Shown here one piece after another: positions 18,469 to 26,226 of a DNA stretch of 64,000 bases. The stretch lies in assembly GCA_965531145.1 (NCBI GenBank), contig CBESOE010000010.1:1-64000 (forward strand). The letters are read 5' to 3'. Numbering within the stretch: position 1 is the first letter of the stretch; every line of letters starts with the position of its first letter. The position numbers were made by a program, and so were the translations under genes. Below the pieces are notes generated by a model. The model made no database searches. It worked only from the letters and a program-made list of their open reading frames with translations, and was not told where the DNA came from. The stretch comes from JAQAZP01 sp965531145 (lineage in GTDB: Bacteria > Acidobacteriota > JAQAZP01).

Positions 18469-18723
18469 TTATTTCTTCCGTTTCGTATCGGTGGTCTTGT
18501 GGCCCGGCATGCCGGAGAGAACCTGGTCAAAGAGCGAACTCTTGCTGTTCTTTATTCTCCTGGTGTCCTTGGCATGGCGATATGGATGTTCATTCTGGCA
18601 GGTGAGGCAACGGGTTTTCTTGACCTCGTCCTCCACCATGGCCACCACGCCGTGGTTCAGGATCAATCTGCACCGGGGGCAGAAATCATCGATCATGTCG
18701 CCGAGTGATATCTTTCTCTCCAT
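18469..18723 (-). CDS. Small zinc-ribbon protein
   Basis: An 84-residue protein with two metal-binding knuckles, CPRC (residue 15) and CLTC (residue 39), forming a single zinc ribbon, and a long lysine/arginine-rich tail. It begins MERKISLGDMIDDFCPRC. Similar short zinc-ribbon proteins are found in many GC-rich bacteria without known function; RNA or ribosome binding would fit the basic tail but is a guess. An AGGAGGATCC stretch precedes the ATG. Confidence 0.65.
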   Translation of the reverse strand: MERKISLGDMIDDFCPRCRLILNHGVVAMVEDEVKKTRCLTCQNEHPYRHAKDTRRIKNSKSSLFDQVLSGMPGHKTTDTKRKK

Positions 18724-18800
18724 GGATCCTCCTCGAGATCGGCTGTGGATCTTCTACACCCGAATTCTATGGGATCGGACACGGGTTGACAACCGCACGG

Positions 18801-20138
18801 CTATCCCCGTCCCAGCATTTTCCGCAACAGTCCCTTGAGACGCTCGGCCAGACCGTGCACCGCCATCCCCCAGCGGGTTGCCGGATTGCAGTAAAAGAGC
18901 GCCCGCAGATCTTCAGCTCGTTCCGGCAGCAGATCCTGATCGGCATCCACCACGCCCTCCTCCAGGGCACGGCGGTATAAACCGGTGTCCGGTTCAAGAC
19001 GGATGTGGTTGATGAAAAAGGCCACCAACCGCCGGCCGAGGGTTAGCTTGGCCCGCACGTAGAAAAAGAGCAGACCGAAAATATCCGCGGCCCTCTCCCC
19101 CGGCGGGTTGCCGACAAAATTGAAAGAGACCCGCATCCCCCGGTTCTTTCTGGCCAGACGATAGCTGCGGCGAATATCCTCCGGACGGATGTTCTTTTTC
19201 AACGCCTCCAGGGACCGGCGGCCAAAACCATCCGGTGAGAAGACGAACTCGGCGCACCCCGCCTCCAGTGAAAGATCCACCAGGTCCTGGTCCAGATAGC
19301 GCTCGTTGAACCAGCCGATCCAGCGGACCGGCAGCTTCGCCCCGATCAGCGTCCGGCAAAAATCCACAGCGCTTTCCCGGGGCACATTGAAGATCGGGTC
19401 GGTGAGGTGGAACAGCTCCACCCCGTGCTCGCGGTGGAACCAGGCCATCTCCTCCACCACCACCGCCGCCGGCCGGCTGCGGACCTTGCGCCCGCCGAGA
19501 AAGGGGTATGAACAGTAGTCACACTGCAGAGCGCACCCCCGTTTGTATTCGATGCCAAAGGCTCCGTAGTCGTCATAGGGGCTGAAATCGAGGGGAGCCA
19601 TGGTCCGCGGCGGGATGTCCGAGAGATCCATGGGCGGCCGCGGGCCGGTGAAGTGGACCGCGCCATCCTCGTCCCGGTGGTAGAGCCCGGAAACGGCCGC
19701 CGGGTCGCCGGGGTGCTCCAGCAGCTCGTTGAGGGTTTCCTCACCCTCGAGGAAGACACCGTAGCGGAGCCCCGGGTTGCGGTCCATGATCGCCCGGGCA
19801 TGCATGGAAAATCCCGCGCCGCCGATGGCCACCGCCGATTCCGGGGAGAGGCCGGCAATATCCTGCAACAGTGCCGGCAGATAAGCGTAGTGGTAGTGCA
19901 GATCCATCCGGTTGGTAGTATCGACGTTGCGGAGAGAGATACAGACCAGGTCGGGCCGGCGCTCCAGGGCGGCGGCCAGGGCGGCCCGGGGATCGGGGGC
20001 CGCATTCTGATCCAGCAGGCTCATGTCCAGCCCGGGCCGCTTCCAGGCGAGGTAGCAGTACAGTGCATGGAGGCCGATGGGAAAGATGACCTTCTCGCGG
20101 CGGCCAAGAAAAGGCTGGAGGAAGAGAATGCTGTTCAC
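18801..20138 (-). CDS. Radical SAM protein with B12-binding-like N-terminus
   Basis: About 445 residues. The N-terminal 150 residues resemble a cobalamin-binding-type Rossmann domain (ILFLQPFLGRREKVIFPIGLHALYCYLAWKRPGLDMSLLD), although the B12 D-x-H-x2-G motif is not evident. The radical SAM core has GCALQCDYCSYPFLGG (C-x3-C-x2-C). A C-terminal extension ends LKGLLRKMLGRG. Start: GTG at 20138 gives an N-terminus beginning with the beta strand NSILFLQPF and leaves 16 bases to the upstream gene; an open frame continues 174 bases further but overlaps that gene. It is cotranscribed with the second radical SAM gene. Substrate unknown. Confidence 0.85.
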   Translation of the reverse strand: MNSILFLQPFLGRREKVIFPIGLHALYCYLAWKRPGLDMSLLDQNAAPDPRAALAAALERRPDLVCISLRNVDTTNRMDLHYHYAYLPALLQDIAGLSPESAVAIGGAGFSMHARAIMDRNPGLRYGVFLEGEETLNELLEHPGDPAAVSGLYHRDEDGAVHFTGPRPPMDLSDIPPRTMAPLDFSPYDDYGAFGIEYKRGCALQCDYCSYPFLGGRKVRSRPAAVVVEEMAWFHREHGVELFHLTDPIFNVPRESAVDFCRTLIGAKLPVRWIGWFNERYLDQDLVDLSLEAGCAEFVFSPDGFGRRSLEALKKNIRPEDIRRSYRLARKNRGMRVSFNFVGNPPGERAADIFGLLFFYVRAKLTLGRRLVAFFINHIRLEPDTGLYRRALEEGVVDADQDLLPERAEDLRALFYCNPATRWGMAVHGLAERLKGLLRKMLGRG

Positions 20139-20154
20139 GAATCGGGTACCCGGA

Positions 20155-21567
20155 TCAGCCGGTGGTATCGTCAGGGTCGGTGGTGCTGCCGGCACGCTGC
20201 TCCTCGGCCCAGACCCGGTTGGCCAGCTCGCCAAAATCCCGGGAGTAGCGATCCAGGTCTCCGGCGAGGTCACCGAGCAGCAGGTCGGACGTCCCGTCGG
20301 AGGAGCGGGCATCGGTGCAGGAGACGCACTCCCGGAGCACTTCCGGCCGGTCGATGATCTGGCAGGGCCGCATGAGGTTCTTGTCGAAGGGCTGGTTGGA
20401 ACGGATGCGCTGCAGATACGGTGATTTCAGGGCATCCACGAATGAGTTGTCATGGATGTTGGTGTCGGAAAAATGGACAAAGGCGCAGGGTTCCACGTCA
20501 CCCCGATGGTTGATGTGCAGATACTTTCTGCCAGCCGAGATACAGCCGCCGGTGAGGTGGCCGTCGTTCCAGAAATCGATGACGCCCATGGGTCTGGTAC
20601 TGCGGATCCGCTTAATGCCCTCACGCAGCATCAGCCGCTGCTCGGGCGTGCACATCAGGTTCACATCGGGTTCGCGCCCCACCGGCACGTAACTGAAATA
20701 CCAGCCCAGCAGGCACCCCTTGTCGGCGTAGTAGTCGACGAACTCGTCGCTGGAGACCAGCTCCGCGTTCTGCCGGGTGGTGGTCACCGAAAACCCGAAC
20801 AGGGATTTGGCCTCGTTGAGGATCGCCATGGCCCGGCGGATGGTGGCGAAGTGCCCCTGGCCGCGCCGGGAATCGGTTTCACGTTCCAGCCCTTCGACGC
20901 TGATGAAGGGGATCACGTTGCCCAACCCGAGGATCCGGTTGCAGGTGGCCTCGTCCAGCAGGGTGCCATTGGTGAACACCCCGAACATGCAGTCGTGGTG
21001 CTCCTCGAAGAGATCGAACAGGTCTTTCCTGAGGAACGGCTCCCCGCCGGAGATGAACATCAGGTGGGTTCCCACCGCCTTGACTTCACCCACCACCCGG
21101 CTGAGCAGCTCCAGGTCCAGCCGCTCGCGTTTTTGATAGGTGGCGGCGTAGCACCCGGTGCACTTGAGGTTGCAGTCCATCAGCGGGCTGATGAGCACCG
21201 CGCTGGGGGGATAGACGTCGTGGTCCTCCAGACACTGCTGCCGCTTCTCGGTGCCGAACACCAGGTGGTTGAGCACCAGGTTTTCCATCAGCTTCCGGCG
21301 GTAGACCGGGTCCAGGTCACGGACGATGCGCATGATCCAGTTGAGGCTGGGATGACCGGCCTCGAACTTGAGGCGCATCTCCTTCAGTGCCTTGCGGTAA
21401 TAGTCCTTCCTCGCCACCCGTTCAAGGACGCTGGTCATGCGGATGATGGATTTGTCCGAGGCATGGGCCAGGAGGGAGCCGAGAGTCAGGAGGGTCTTTC
21501 GTTTGCCAAGATCTTTAAGTTGTTTGAAACGAACAGGGGCGCTTTGGGGCGCTGCCATGACACTCAC
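20155..21567 (-). CDS. Radical SAM protein with cysteine-rich C-terminus
   Basis: A 470-residue radical SAM enzyme. An N-terminal helical region (about 1-115) precedes the core: SPLMDCNLKCTGCYAATY (C-x3-C-x2-C), FISGGEPFLRKDL and ISVEGLERETDSRRG. After the barrel come cysteines that could hold an auxiliary cluster (GGCISAGRKYLHINHRGDVEPCAFVHF and ECVSCTD), as in SPASM/twitch enzymes that modify peptides or proteins. GTG at 21567 has AGGA upstream; ATG at 21558 (MAAPQSAP) with GGTGAG is nearly as good. Promoter at 21680-21709. With the following radical SAM gene it forms a two-gene unit. Confidence 0.88.
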   Translation of the reverse strand: MSVMAAPQSAPVRFKQLKDLGKRKTLLTLGSLLAHASDKSIIRMTSVLERVARKDYYRKALKEMRLKFEAGHPSLNWIMRIVRDLDPVYRRKLMENLVLNHLVFGTEKRQQCLEDHDVYPPSAVLISPLMDCNLKCTGCYAATYQKRERLDLELLSRVVGEVKAVGTHLMFISGGEPFLRKDLFDLFEEHHDCMFGVFTNGTLLDEATCNRILGLGNVIPFISVEGLERETDSRRGQGHFATIRRAMAILNEAKSLFGFSVTTTRQNAELVSSDEFVDYYADKGCLLGWYFSYVPVGREPDVNLMCTPEQRLMLREGIKRIRSTRPMGVIDFWNDGHLTGGCISAGRKYLHINHRGDVEPCAFVHFSDTNIHDNSFVDALKSPYLQRIRSNQPFDKNLMRPCQIIDRPEVLRECVSCTDARSSDGTSDLLLGDLAGDLDRYSRDFGELANRVWAEEQRAGSTTDPDDTTG

Positions 21568-21679
21568 CGATTTCCTGATTGGCGTATCATCCGCTTCGGA
21601 ACACTTCTGCCCAAAAGCACACGGCCCCTTTTGGCAAGGCCTTGACCCGGCGAAAACGTTAACCGGGATTGATCCAAAG

Positions 21680-21709
21680 AAGATAGCAGAATCAATCGAA
21701 CCAAGTCAA
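21680..21709 (-). promoter_or_regulatory. Promoter of the two radical SAM genes
   Basis: Minus-strand TTGACT (21709-21704), 18 bases, TATCTT (21685-21680). The leader of about 105 bases can form a hairpin (GCCAAAAG/CTTTTGGGC) but has no U-tract after it. Confidence 0.45.
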
Positions 21710-21789
21710 CGAACGCGGGGGGACAACGGGACCCTCCCCATCCCGGCGGCTGCCACTAGCCATCGGGCGGTACGAAGAGGTCCGGCGAT

Positions 21790-22011
21790 TCAAGCCTGTT
21801 CCACGACGATCCCCGGGTCCACCTTCTCCCGCAGCATCCGCTCGATGCCGTTCTTGAGGGTCATCTGGGCTCCGGGACAGCCGGCACAGGCTCCCTGAAG
21901 TCTGAGCTTGACCACTCCCGAATCCTCCACTTCCACCAGCTCCACATCGCCGCCATCGGCCTGAAGCATGGGCCGGATCTCCTCGATGACCTTCGCTACT
22001 TTTTCCCGCAT
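21790..22011 (-). CDS. NifU-like C-terminal domain protein (Fe-S scaffold)
   Basis: A 73-residue stand-alone NifU C-terminal domain: VIEEIRPMLQADGGDVELVEVED, then VVKLRLQGACAGCPGAQMTLKNGIE with the C-x2-C cluster ligands. Such proteins assemble or carry 4Fe-4S clusters to apo-enzymes, fitting neighbours that are radical SAM and Fe-S proteins. The ATG at 22011 has GGGAG nine bases upstream; the frame is open far upstream but the sequence there is not protein-like. It has its own promoter (22082-22110). Confidence 0.92.
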   Translation of the reverse strand: MREKVAKVIEEIRPMLQADGGDVELVEVEDSGVVKLRLQGACAGCPGAQMTLKNGIERMLREKVDPGIVVEQA

Positions 22012-22044
22012 GATCGATCTCCCACTAATCATGGTAAACAACAT

Positions 22045-22071
22045 AAAAAGACCGGACCCCCAAGGGTCCGG
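22045..22071 (-). promoter_or_regulatory. Terminator-like hairpin at the 5' end of the nifU-like transcript
   Basis: Perfect 8-base stem CCGGACCC/GGGTCCGG (22071-22064 with 22059-22052), 4-base loop, then TCTTTTT on the minus strand. The inferred transcription start is near 22075, so the hairpin would be the first thing transcribed, 34 bases before the ATG. Confidence 0.5.
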
Positions 22072-22081
22072 AACGAACCAG

Positions 22082-22110
22082 AATCTACCACAGCCTCCAG
22101 GCGGAGTCAA
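22082..22110 (-). promoter_or_regulatory. Promoter of the nifU-like gene
   Basis: Minus-strand TTGACT (22110-22105), 17 bases, TAGATT (22087-22082). Divergent from the promoter at 22149-22178. Confidence 0.5.
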
Positions 22111-22148
22111 AGCAATGACAGCCCCGCCAGAACAGCATCTTTCCGGTT

Positions 22149-22178
22149 TTGACTCCCTCTCGGGCCCTGTGCTACCAT
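22149..22178 (+). promoter_or_regulatory. Promoter of the HprK-like gene
   Basis: TTGACT (22149-22154), 18 bases, TACCAT (22173-22178); about 54 bases before the ATG. Confidence 0.4.
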
Positions 22179-22231
22179 CCGCATTCTTGTCATATTGTGG
22201 GCTATTGCGCCCTGCTTGTGGAGACTGCGGC

Positions 22232-23029
22232 ATGGCGGAGACCCTGAAGCTGGAAATCGCCAGTATCTGCGTGGAATATCGCCTGGGCGGTGAAATACTG
22301 GCCAGGGAGATCCGGCAGGAAATGGGTGAATTCCTCTCGGAGAAACCGGCGGAACTGATCCTCGACCTGTCCCCGCTGGAGAAACACCGCTCCGATTCCT
22401 GGGAGCCGCTCTCCCTCACCGGGGAGGGCAACGAGTTCCGCGTGGACCGACATGACATGAGCTGCCGCATCGACCTCTCCACCGGGCGAGGATCAGGGGT
22501 GATGGTGGAAAACACCTTTGCCTTCGGCACGTTCCTGCGTGGCCTCTATTCCCGCCTGCTTCTCGACCGCCAGGGGATCATCCTCCACGCCAGCGCCGTG
22601 ATCAGGAACGGGACGGCATACGCCTTCACCGGTCCAAGCGGCTCGGGTAAGACCACAGTGGCCCTGCTCTCCCCGGAGAACAGGCTGATCACCGACGAGC
22701 TGCTGATCCTGCGCCGTACCGCCCACGGGGAGGTCCTGGTCTGCGGCACACCCTTCATCGGCGACTCGGTGCAGACCGGGCTCAACATCCAGCAGCCGCT
22801 GCAGCGGCTGTTCTACCTGGTCCAGGCCCCGGAGAACAGGATCGAACCGATGAAGTTGAAGAACGCCATTACCCTGGCCATGGGGCAGGTGATGTTCTTC
22901 GACCGGTCCCCGCAGCAGATGATCCGCCTGCTGGACCTGCTGGGCGAACTGCTGTCCGGACTCGAAGCCTGCGAGCTGCACTTTCTGCCGGAACCCACGG
23001 TGTGGGAACTGCTCGACCGTCTGACGTAG
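22232..23029 (+). CDS. HPr-kinase-related P-loop protein
   Basis: A 265-residue protein with the C-terminal kinase domain of HPr kinase-related proteins: GIILHASAVIRNGTAYAF, Walker A GPSGSGKT (residues 134-141), then LITDELLIL, the acidic motif that binds Mg. A variable N-terminal 110 residues precedes it. It lacks the full N-terminal HprK domain and there is no HPr gene nearby. Relatives sit in lasso-peptide and other peptide-modification clusters, where some phosphorylate the peptide, and in exosortase clusters. ATG at 22232 follows GGAG by eight bases. The NTP_transf_5 gene starts 14 bases later, a pairing typical for these clusters. Confidence 0.8.
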   Translation: MAETLKLEIASICVEYRLGGEILAREIRQEMGEFLSEKPAELILDLSPLEKHRSDSWEPLSLTGEGNEFRVDRHDMSCRIDLSTGRGSGVMVENTFAFGTFLRGLYSRLLLDRQGIILHASAVIRNGTAYAFTGPSGSGKTTVALLSPENRLITDELLILRRTAHGEVLVCGTPFIGDSVQTGLNIQQPLQRLFYLVQAPENRIEPMKLKNAITLAMGQVMFFDRSPQQMIRLLDLLGELLSGLEACELHFLPEPTVWELLDRLT

Positions 23030-23043
23030 TGGAGACCGCTGTG

Positions 23044-24369
23044 ATGACCAACGACCCCTTCAACCATGCCAGCCGGCGGATGGTGGAGATGTGCGGGGTC
23101 CGCCTGCCGGAGGGCCTGGGCGAGAACCTGGTGCAGGAAACGGAGAGCGGAGCGCTGAACTGGAACCTGGTGATGGCCCTGGCCTCCCGTAACCGCACCG
23201 TCTCCTTTCTCAATGCGGCGATCAAAACCCTGGGAGTGGCCGACCGGCTGCCCAGGCCGCTGGTGGAGTATCTCCGACAGGAATATCTACGCAACTACCA
23301 GCGTAACCTCGCCTTCGAGGGTGAGGTCAAACAGCTGCTGGACAGCTTCAGGGCGGCGGACCTGCCGCTGATCGTGCTCCGCGGCGTGATGATGTCGGAA
23401 AGGGTGTTCGGCAACCCGGCCCTGCGCACGAGCAACGACATCGACATCCTGATCCGCCGGCGGGATCTGCCCCGGATCAAGGAGACCGTGCGCGAGCTCG
23501 GCTTTGTCCAGGATCCCCGCTCTCTGGATGACGCCTACTACGAGCGGCACCACCTGCACCTGCCCTACCTCAAACAGGAGCGCCTGGTACTGCTGGAGAT
23601 CCATTGGAGCTACGACCACAAGTACACACCGTTCAACATCGACACCGAAGCCACCTTTGACGGGGCCCGCACCTTTGACTACCAGGGGCAGGAAGCCCTG
23701 GAACTGGGCCCGGAAGACCTGCTGGTGATGCTCTGTCTACACGCTTTCAAGCATTCCTGCTCGATCAAGTACACCCATGGCCGGCCCGAGGCCGAGGAAA
23801 TGGTGCTGACCGACGGAGGGTTCATGCAGTTCCTCGACCTGCACTACGGTGTGGAGTACGTCAGGCCGACCATCGACTGGGACCTGTTCCGCACCCGGGT
23901 CACCGACTGGAACCTGCAGGTGCCGGTCCTCTCCTCGCTGCGGGTGATGGAGTCCTTCTTCCGCCACGACCCTGAGTGCCGGGTGCCCGAACTGCCCGGA
24001 GATCCTCCGGTGGGCCGCCTCGAGCGTCTGAGCTTCTCCGCCCTCTCCGGCCTGATGGTCCCGACAAAAAAACAGCAGCAGAACCAGGGGGGGCTCTACC
24101 GCTGGTTCGACAAACTGACCAAGGTTTTCTTCTTCAACACCGTGCGGCTCTTCGACATCGTTTCCTATATCTTCCCTTCACCGGGGTTTCTCCGGGGCCG
24201 CTACCCCCGCTGGCCCAGGGCGCTGCTCTTCCTGCTCTACCCCTGGCACCTGCTGGTATTCGCCGCCCAGGCCTCGCTGAACCTGCTGGACATGGTCCGC
24301 TTCGCTGTCCGCAAGAAACTGCGCGGCCCGGTGAAATCGCCCTTCCCGCCCACCGCGGCCAAGGGTTGA
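23044..24369 (+). CDS. NTP_transf_5-type nucleotidyltransferase family protein
   Basis: A 441-residue protein of the uncharacterised nucleotidyltransferase family (PF14907-like). Diagnostic are PLIVLRGVMMSERVFGNPALR followed by TSNDIDILIRRRDL, where the D-x-D pair would bind metal, then HLHLPYLKQERLVLLEIHWSY and LLVMLCLHAFKHS. Two C-terminal hydrophobic segments (ALLFLLYPWHLLVFAAQ) could attach it to the membrane, which is unusual. Start ATG 23044 (or GTG 23041) with GGAG upstream. It is in one unit with the HprK-like kinase; together they may add phosphate and nucleotide or sugar groups to a peptide or small molecule, an inference from related clusters. Confidence 0.78.
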   Translation: MTNDPFNHASRRMVEMCGVRLPEGLGENLVQETESGALNWNLVMALASRNRTVSFLNAAIKTLGVADRLPRPLVEYLRQEYLRNYQRNLAFEGEVKQLLDSFRAADLPLIVLRGVMMSERVFGNPALRTSNDIDILIRRRDLPRIKETVRELGFVQDPRSLDDAYYERHHLHLPYLKQERLVLLEIHWSYDHKYTPFNIDTEATFDGARTFDYQGQEALELGPEDLLVMLCLHAFKHSCSIKYTHGRPEAEEMVLTDGGFMQFLDLHYGVEYVRPTIDWDLFRTRVTDWNLQVPVLSSLRVMESFFRHDPECRVPELPGDPPVGRLERLSFSALSGLMVPTKKQQQNQGGLYRWFDKLTKVFFFNTVRLFDIVSYIFPSPGFLRGRYPRWPRALLFLLYPWHLLVFAAQASLNLLDMVRFAVRKKLRGPVKSPFPPTAAKG

Positions 24370-24394
24370 CAGGCCACGGCAGTTGACCTATTCT
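24366..24394 (+). promoter_or_regulatory. Promoter of tnaA
   Basis: TTGACA (24366-24371) overlapping the stop codon of the upstream gene, 17 bases, TATTCT (24389-24394). Consensus -35. The short leader has no room for a TnaC-type leader peptide. Confidence 0.6.
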
Positions 24395-24446
24395 TTGCCA
24401 CGGAACTATTTCACTCTTCATGAGTTATCCCAGAATGAGAGGCGAC

Positions 24447-25820
24447 ATGCGTACCATATTCGAGCCCTACCGCGTCAAAATGGTGGAACCGATCCGGATG
24501 ACCACCCGTCCCGAACGGGAGGAGATCATCCGCAAGGCCGGCTACAACCTCTTCCTGGTCAAGTCCGAAGACGTGATCTTCGACTTCCTCACCGACTCGG
24601 GAACCGGCGCCATGAGCGCGGCCCAGTGGGCGGCCTTGATGATCGGCGACGAGAGCTATGCCGGGTCGCCCAGCTTCTACCGCTTCGAGAAGAAGGTCCG
24701 CGACCTCACCGGGTATGAGCACGTGATTCCCACCCACCAGGGCCGGGCGGCGGAGACCATCCTCTTCACCATCACCGGCGGCCGGGGCAAGGCCGTGCCG
24801 AACAACAACCATTTCGACACCACCCGGGCCAACATCGAGTACACCGGCGCCGACGCTGTTGACCTGGTGATCGCCGAAGGCAAGGACCCCCAGCTGGACT
24901 ACCCCTTCAAGGGCAACATCGATCACGACGCGCTCGAGCGGTTCATCGTCGACCGCGGCACCGACAACATTCCCCTGGGGATGTGCACGGTGACCAACAA
25001 CTCCGGCGGTGGCCAGCCGGTCTCCATGGCCAACCTCAGGCGGACCTCCGAGATTCTCAAGTCCCACGGCATCCCCTTCATCCTTGACGCCTGCCGCTTC
25101 GCCGAAAATTCGTATTTCATCAAGCTGCGCGAGCCGGGGTACGCGGACACGAACGTGCGGGATATCGCCCGGGAGATGTTCGACCTGGCCGACGGCTGCA
25201 CCATGAGCGCCAAGAAGGACGGCATGGTGAACATCGGCGGCTTCCTGGCCTTGCGCGACGGGGACCTGGCGGCCAAGTGCCGCGACCTGCTGATCCTGCA
25301 CGAAGGGTTTCCCACTTACGGCGGCCTGGCCGGCCGCGACCTGGAAGCCATCGCCCAGGGCCTGGACGAGGTGCTGGACGAGAACTACCTGCACTACCGG
25401 CTGGCGGTGACCCGCTACCTCACCGAGGGCCTGAACCAGCGGGGCTTCCCCACCCTGCAACCCCCGGGCGGCCACGCGGTCTACATCGACGCCGCCGGGT
25501 TCCTGCCCGATATCCCGCCGGAGCAGTTCCCGGGACAGACCCTGTCGGTGGAGCTCTACCTGGCCGGCGGCATCCGCTCGGTGGAGATCGGCAGCGTGAT
25601 GTTCGGCAAGAAGGACCCGAAGAGCGGCGACTTCATTCCAGCGACCATGGAGCTGGTGCGGATGGCCATGCCGCGGCGGGTCTACACCCAGAGCCACGCC
25701 GACTGCGTGCTGGAATCGGTTGAGTCCATCGTGGAGCGCAAGTCGGAACTGCGGGGGTTGAAGATCGTCTACGAGCCCGATTTCCTGCGGCACTTCACGG
25801 CACGCTTCGAGTACGTGTAA
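24447..25820 (+). CDS. tnaA: Tryptophanase
   Basis: A 457-residue PLP enzyme that splits tryptophan into indole, pyruvate and ammonia. It has LTDSGTGAMS, IPTHQGRAAE, TNNSGGGQPVSMANL and the PLP lysine in SAKKDGM (Lys256/257). Tryptophanase rather than tyrosine phenol-lyase is supported by two positions: IRSVEIGSVMF has Ile where phenol-lyase has the substrate Arg (its VRSMERG motif), and LRHFTARF has His where phenol-lyase has Phe. ATG at 24447 gives the normal N-terminus (FEPYRVKMVEPI) and has GAGAGG upstream; two in-frame ATGs 12 and 27 bases earlier have no ribosome site. No TnaC leader or TnaB permease gene is present. Confidence 0.93.
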   Translation: MRTIFEPYRVKMVEPIRMTTRPEREEIIRKAGYNLFLVKSEDVIFDFLTDSGTGAMSAAQWAALMIGDESYAGSPSFYRFEKKVRDLTGYEHVIPTHQGRAAETILFTITGGRGKAVPNNNHFDTTRANIEYTGADAVDLVIAEGKDPQLDYPFKGNIDHDALERFIVDRGTDNIPLGMCTVTNNSGGGQPVSMANLRRTSEILKSHGIPFILDACRFAENSYFIKLREPGYADTNVRDIAREMFDLADGCTMSAKKDGMVNIGGFLALRDGDLAAKCRDLLILHEGFPTYGGLAGRDLEAIAQGLDEVLDENYLHYRLAVTRYLTEGLNQRGFPTLQPPGGHAVYIDAAGFLPDIPPEQFPGQTLSVELYLAGGIRSVEIGSVMFGKKDPKSGDFIPATMELVRMAMPRRVYTQSHADCVLESVESIVERKSELRGLKIVYEPDFLRHFTARFEYV

Positions 25821-25837
25821 AGAACTCGATAAAAATG

Positions 25838-25887
25838 GGGACTGTCACAAGATTTCCGCAGGAAATCGGTGACTGTCCCTTTTTTTC
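25838..25887 (+). repeat. REP-like palindrome acting as tnaA terminator
   Basis: GGGACTGTCAC (25838-25850 region) and ATTTCC pair with GGAAAT and GTGACTGTCCC (to 25880), separated by GCA, with a small internal bulge; seven T follow directly. The GGGACAGTYAC core is shared with the palindrome at 32294-32354, indicating a dispersed family that here doubles as an intrinsic terminator. Confidence 0.65.
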
Positions 25888-25902
25888 GTACGGATCTTGA
25901 GA

Positions 25903-26215
25903 GTCGGGTGGGTATCTCCGTCTTCGCTCACGGGTCTCGAGTTCACGTGAGGGTTGTCAAGAACCTCTCGACATATCGCTCAGACAGAGATACCGACCCG
26001 ACTCCTACTGATTCTGGTCTTGATCAGGGATAGTAACGGGGTAAGCAGGTGGGGCACTATCCCCTCCGAGCGCCTGTCGAGAGAAAAATGACAACCCTGA
26101 CGTGAACTCGAGACCGAAGCTCGGAGGGGATAGTCCCCGCCCGCGATTTGAGACCGTGAGCGAAGACGGAGATGCCGACCCGACTGATATTGAGACCGAA
26201 GCTCGGATGGGATGG
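25903..26215. repeat. Large nested inverted-repeat element, non-coding
   Basis: The left arm 25903-25959 is complementary, in order, to 26151-26184 (outer, two mismatches and one indel) and 26089-26115 (inner, one mismatch). Inside it CTCTCGACA (25965-25973) pairs with TGTCGAGAG (26075-26083). The extra 35 bases on the right side (26116-26150) carry 26119-26138, which is itself complementary to 26051-26071 in the loop. A 16-base piece of the arm recurs at 25987-26002, and GAGACCGAAGCTCGGA occurs twice (from 26109 and from 26192). No open frame here is protein-like. It fills most of the gap between tnaA and the convergent alcohol dehydrogenase. Confidence 0.75.
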
Positions 26216-26226
26216 TTACCCCGCCC

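Noticed and set aside
20139..20312. Longer N-terminus for the first radical SAM protein
   Set aside because: The additional 58 codons overlap the end of the upstream radical SAM gene in another frame and read as Pro/Ser/Thr-rich noise; the fold begins at the GTG at 20138.
22012..22530. Upstream extension of the NifU-like frame to about 246 codons
   Set aside because: The extension runs opposite the HprK-like gene and through the promoter and hairpin; the conserved domain begins exactly at the ATG at 22011, which has a good ribosome site.
24395..24446. Possible TnaC-type leader peptide before tryptophanase
   Set aside because: The leader between promoter and start is about 45 bases and contains no short frame with a conserved Trp-Pro pattern.
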